A DNA stretch of 20,357 nt from a virus: IMG/VR virus record IMGVR_UViG_3300015373_000227, positions 1 to 20,357 of that record; one strand, 5' to 3'. This document shows, piece after piece, positions 19,944-20,357 of the stretch (positions are counted from its first letter, which is position 1; every line of letters begins with the position of its first letter). Under the pieces are notes generated by a model. That model made no database searches. It saw only the letters and a program-made list of their open reading frames with translations, and had not been told where the DNA came from. The translations under genes and the position numbers were made by a program.

Positions 19944-20357
19944 ATGGCAGCGAAGCAGGCTGTTAAGACGGCAAAAGCGCCGACACCTAACGCCGTAAAG
20001 GCCAAGGGTGCGGCGAATATGCCGAAGGAAGACGCCGCGACTAGTGCGGCGCTTATCCCGGTGGTGAACCCGAAAGCCTTGTCGGTTGACGTAGGCCCGA
20101 AGGTTCTCCAGACACTCGCCGCATACTCGAGAGATGAGCGGCAAGTGCGGGAATTGCAGCAGAGTATGGAGGCAAAGCGCTATGACGCGCTAAGCAATCT
20201 TACGGCTGCGATCGTGAAGGCTGCGACGGCGGACAAGACCATCAAGCTTGATGTTATTTTCGCCGGATCGAAGCTCGACAAAATCAAGCTCAATAACCAG
20301 TTGGGAATTGCGCTTGGTTTCAAGTCCGTGATGACCGTTGGCAAGGCCGGAGCGGAA
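19944..20357 (+). CDS. Unknown phage protein, partial at right edge
   Basis: The first 138 residues are visible and the frame is still open at the window end. The N-terminus (1-35) is Ala/Lys/Pro-rich, histone-tail-like and probably disordered. A helical part with A-A-Y-S-R-D-E-R-Q-V-R-E-L-Q-Q follows (residues 66-80), then a segment with K-L-D-V-I-F-A-G-S-K-L-D-K-I-K. GGAG lies 8 nt before ATG 19944. It has its own promoter P3 and a palindrome in its leader. The family was not recognised; the basic tail could bind DNA. Confidence 0.7.
   Translation, partial: MAAKQAVKTAKAPTPNAVKAKGAANMPKEDAATSAALIPVVNPKALSVDVGPKVLQTLAAYSRDERQVRELQQSMEAKRYDALSNLTAAIVKAATADKTIKLDVIFAGSKLDKIKLNNQLGIALGFKSVMTVGKAGAE

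Overview
This window is part of a tailed double-stranded DNA phage (Caudoviricetes). It could also be a prophage, but nothing host-like appears at either edge. The capsid, portal, terminase, endolysin and fibre genes are recognisable. The portal is large (726 aa), a scaffold and capsid gene follow it, and no tail-tube or tape-measure gene is seen, so a short-tailed (podovirus-like) virion fits, but this is an inference. Shine-Dalgarno sites match a proteobacterial 16S rRNA. A small secreted Cys/Trp protein on the right resembles ones I associate with Rhizobiales, so an alphaproteobacterial host is plausible but unproven.

Layout: positions 1-17241 hold about 20 tightly packed genes, all on the minus strand. 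In transcription order they are: an unknown structural-type protein (17241), a terminase-small-subunit-like HTH protein, two small charged proteins, a 68-aa fibre-associated protein, an 1867-aa repeat-built tail fibre, an 83-aa protein, a glycine-rich adhesin, a 157-aa unknown, a DUF6496-like 59-aa protein, a two-TM 57-aa membrane protein, a 152-aa unknown, terminase large subunit, an amidase endolysin with a C-terminal double-psi-barrel-like domain, two small lysis-type proteins, portal, scaffold, major capsid, and a gene cut by the left edge. Positions 17242-18913 are a 1.7-kb control region. It has divergent sigma70-type promoters, an intrinsic terminator or attenuator, a 31-aa membrane peptide gene, and a dense TGACTAC repeat cluster next to an A+T-rich stretch. 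Positions 18914-20357 hold four small plus-strand genes (the last cut by the right edge), most with an AGAGGTGA-type ribosome site and separated by long stem-loops.

The standout signal is a 15-bp palindrome, TGTGTGANTCACACA. It occurs 15 times: 11 copies match at 14 or 15 positions of the consensus and the rest are slightly degenerate. In the late region it sits at stop/start junctions, sometimes supplying the stop codon and sometimes ending 0-1 nt before the next start codon. It is absent from junctions where genes overlap or are tightly coupled. Two copies lie inside genes in a frame that avoids its TGA. Several more lie in the control region beside promoters and in front of the plus-strand genes. 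It behaves like a phage-wide operator ('stoperator'-like) or a module-boundary linker. No protein encoded in the window is an obvious binder.
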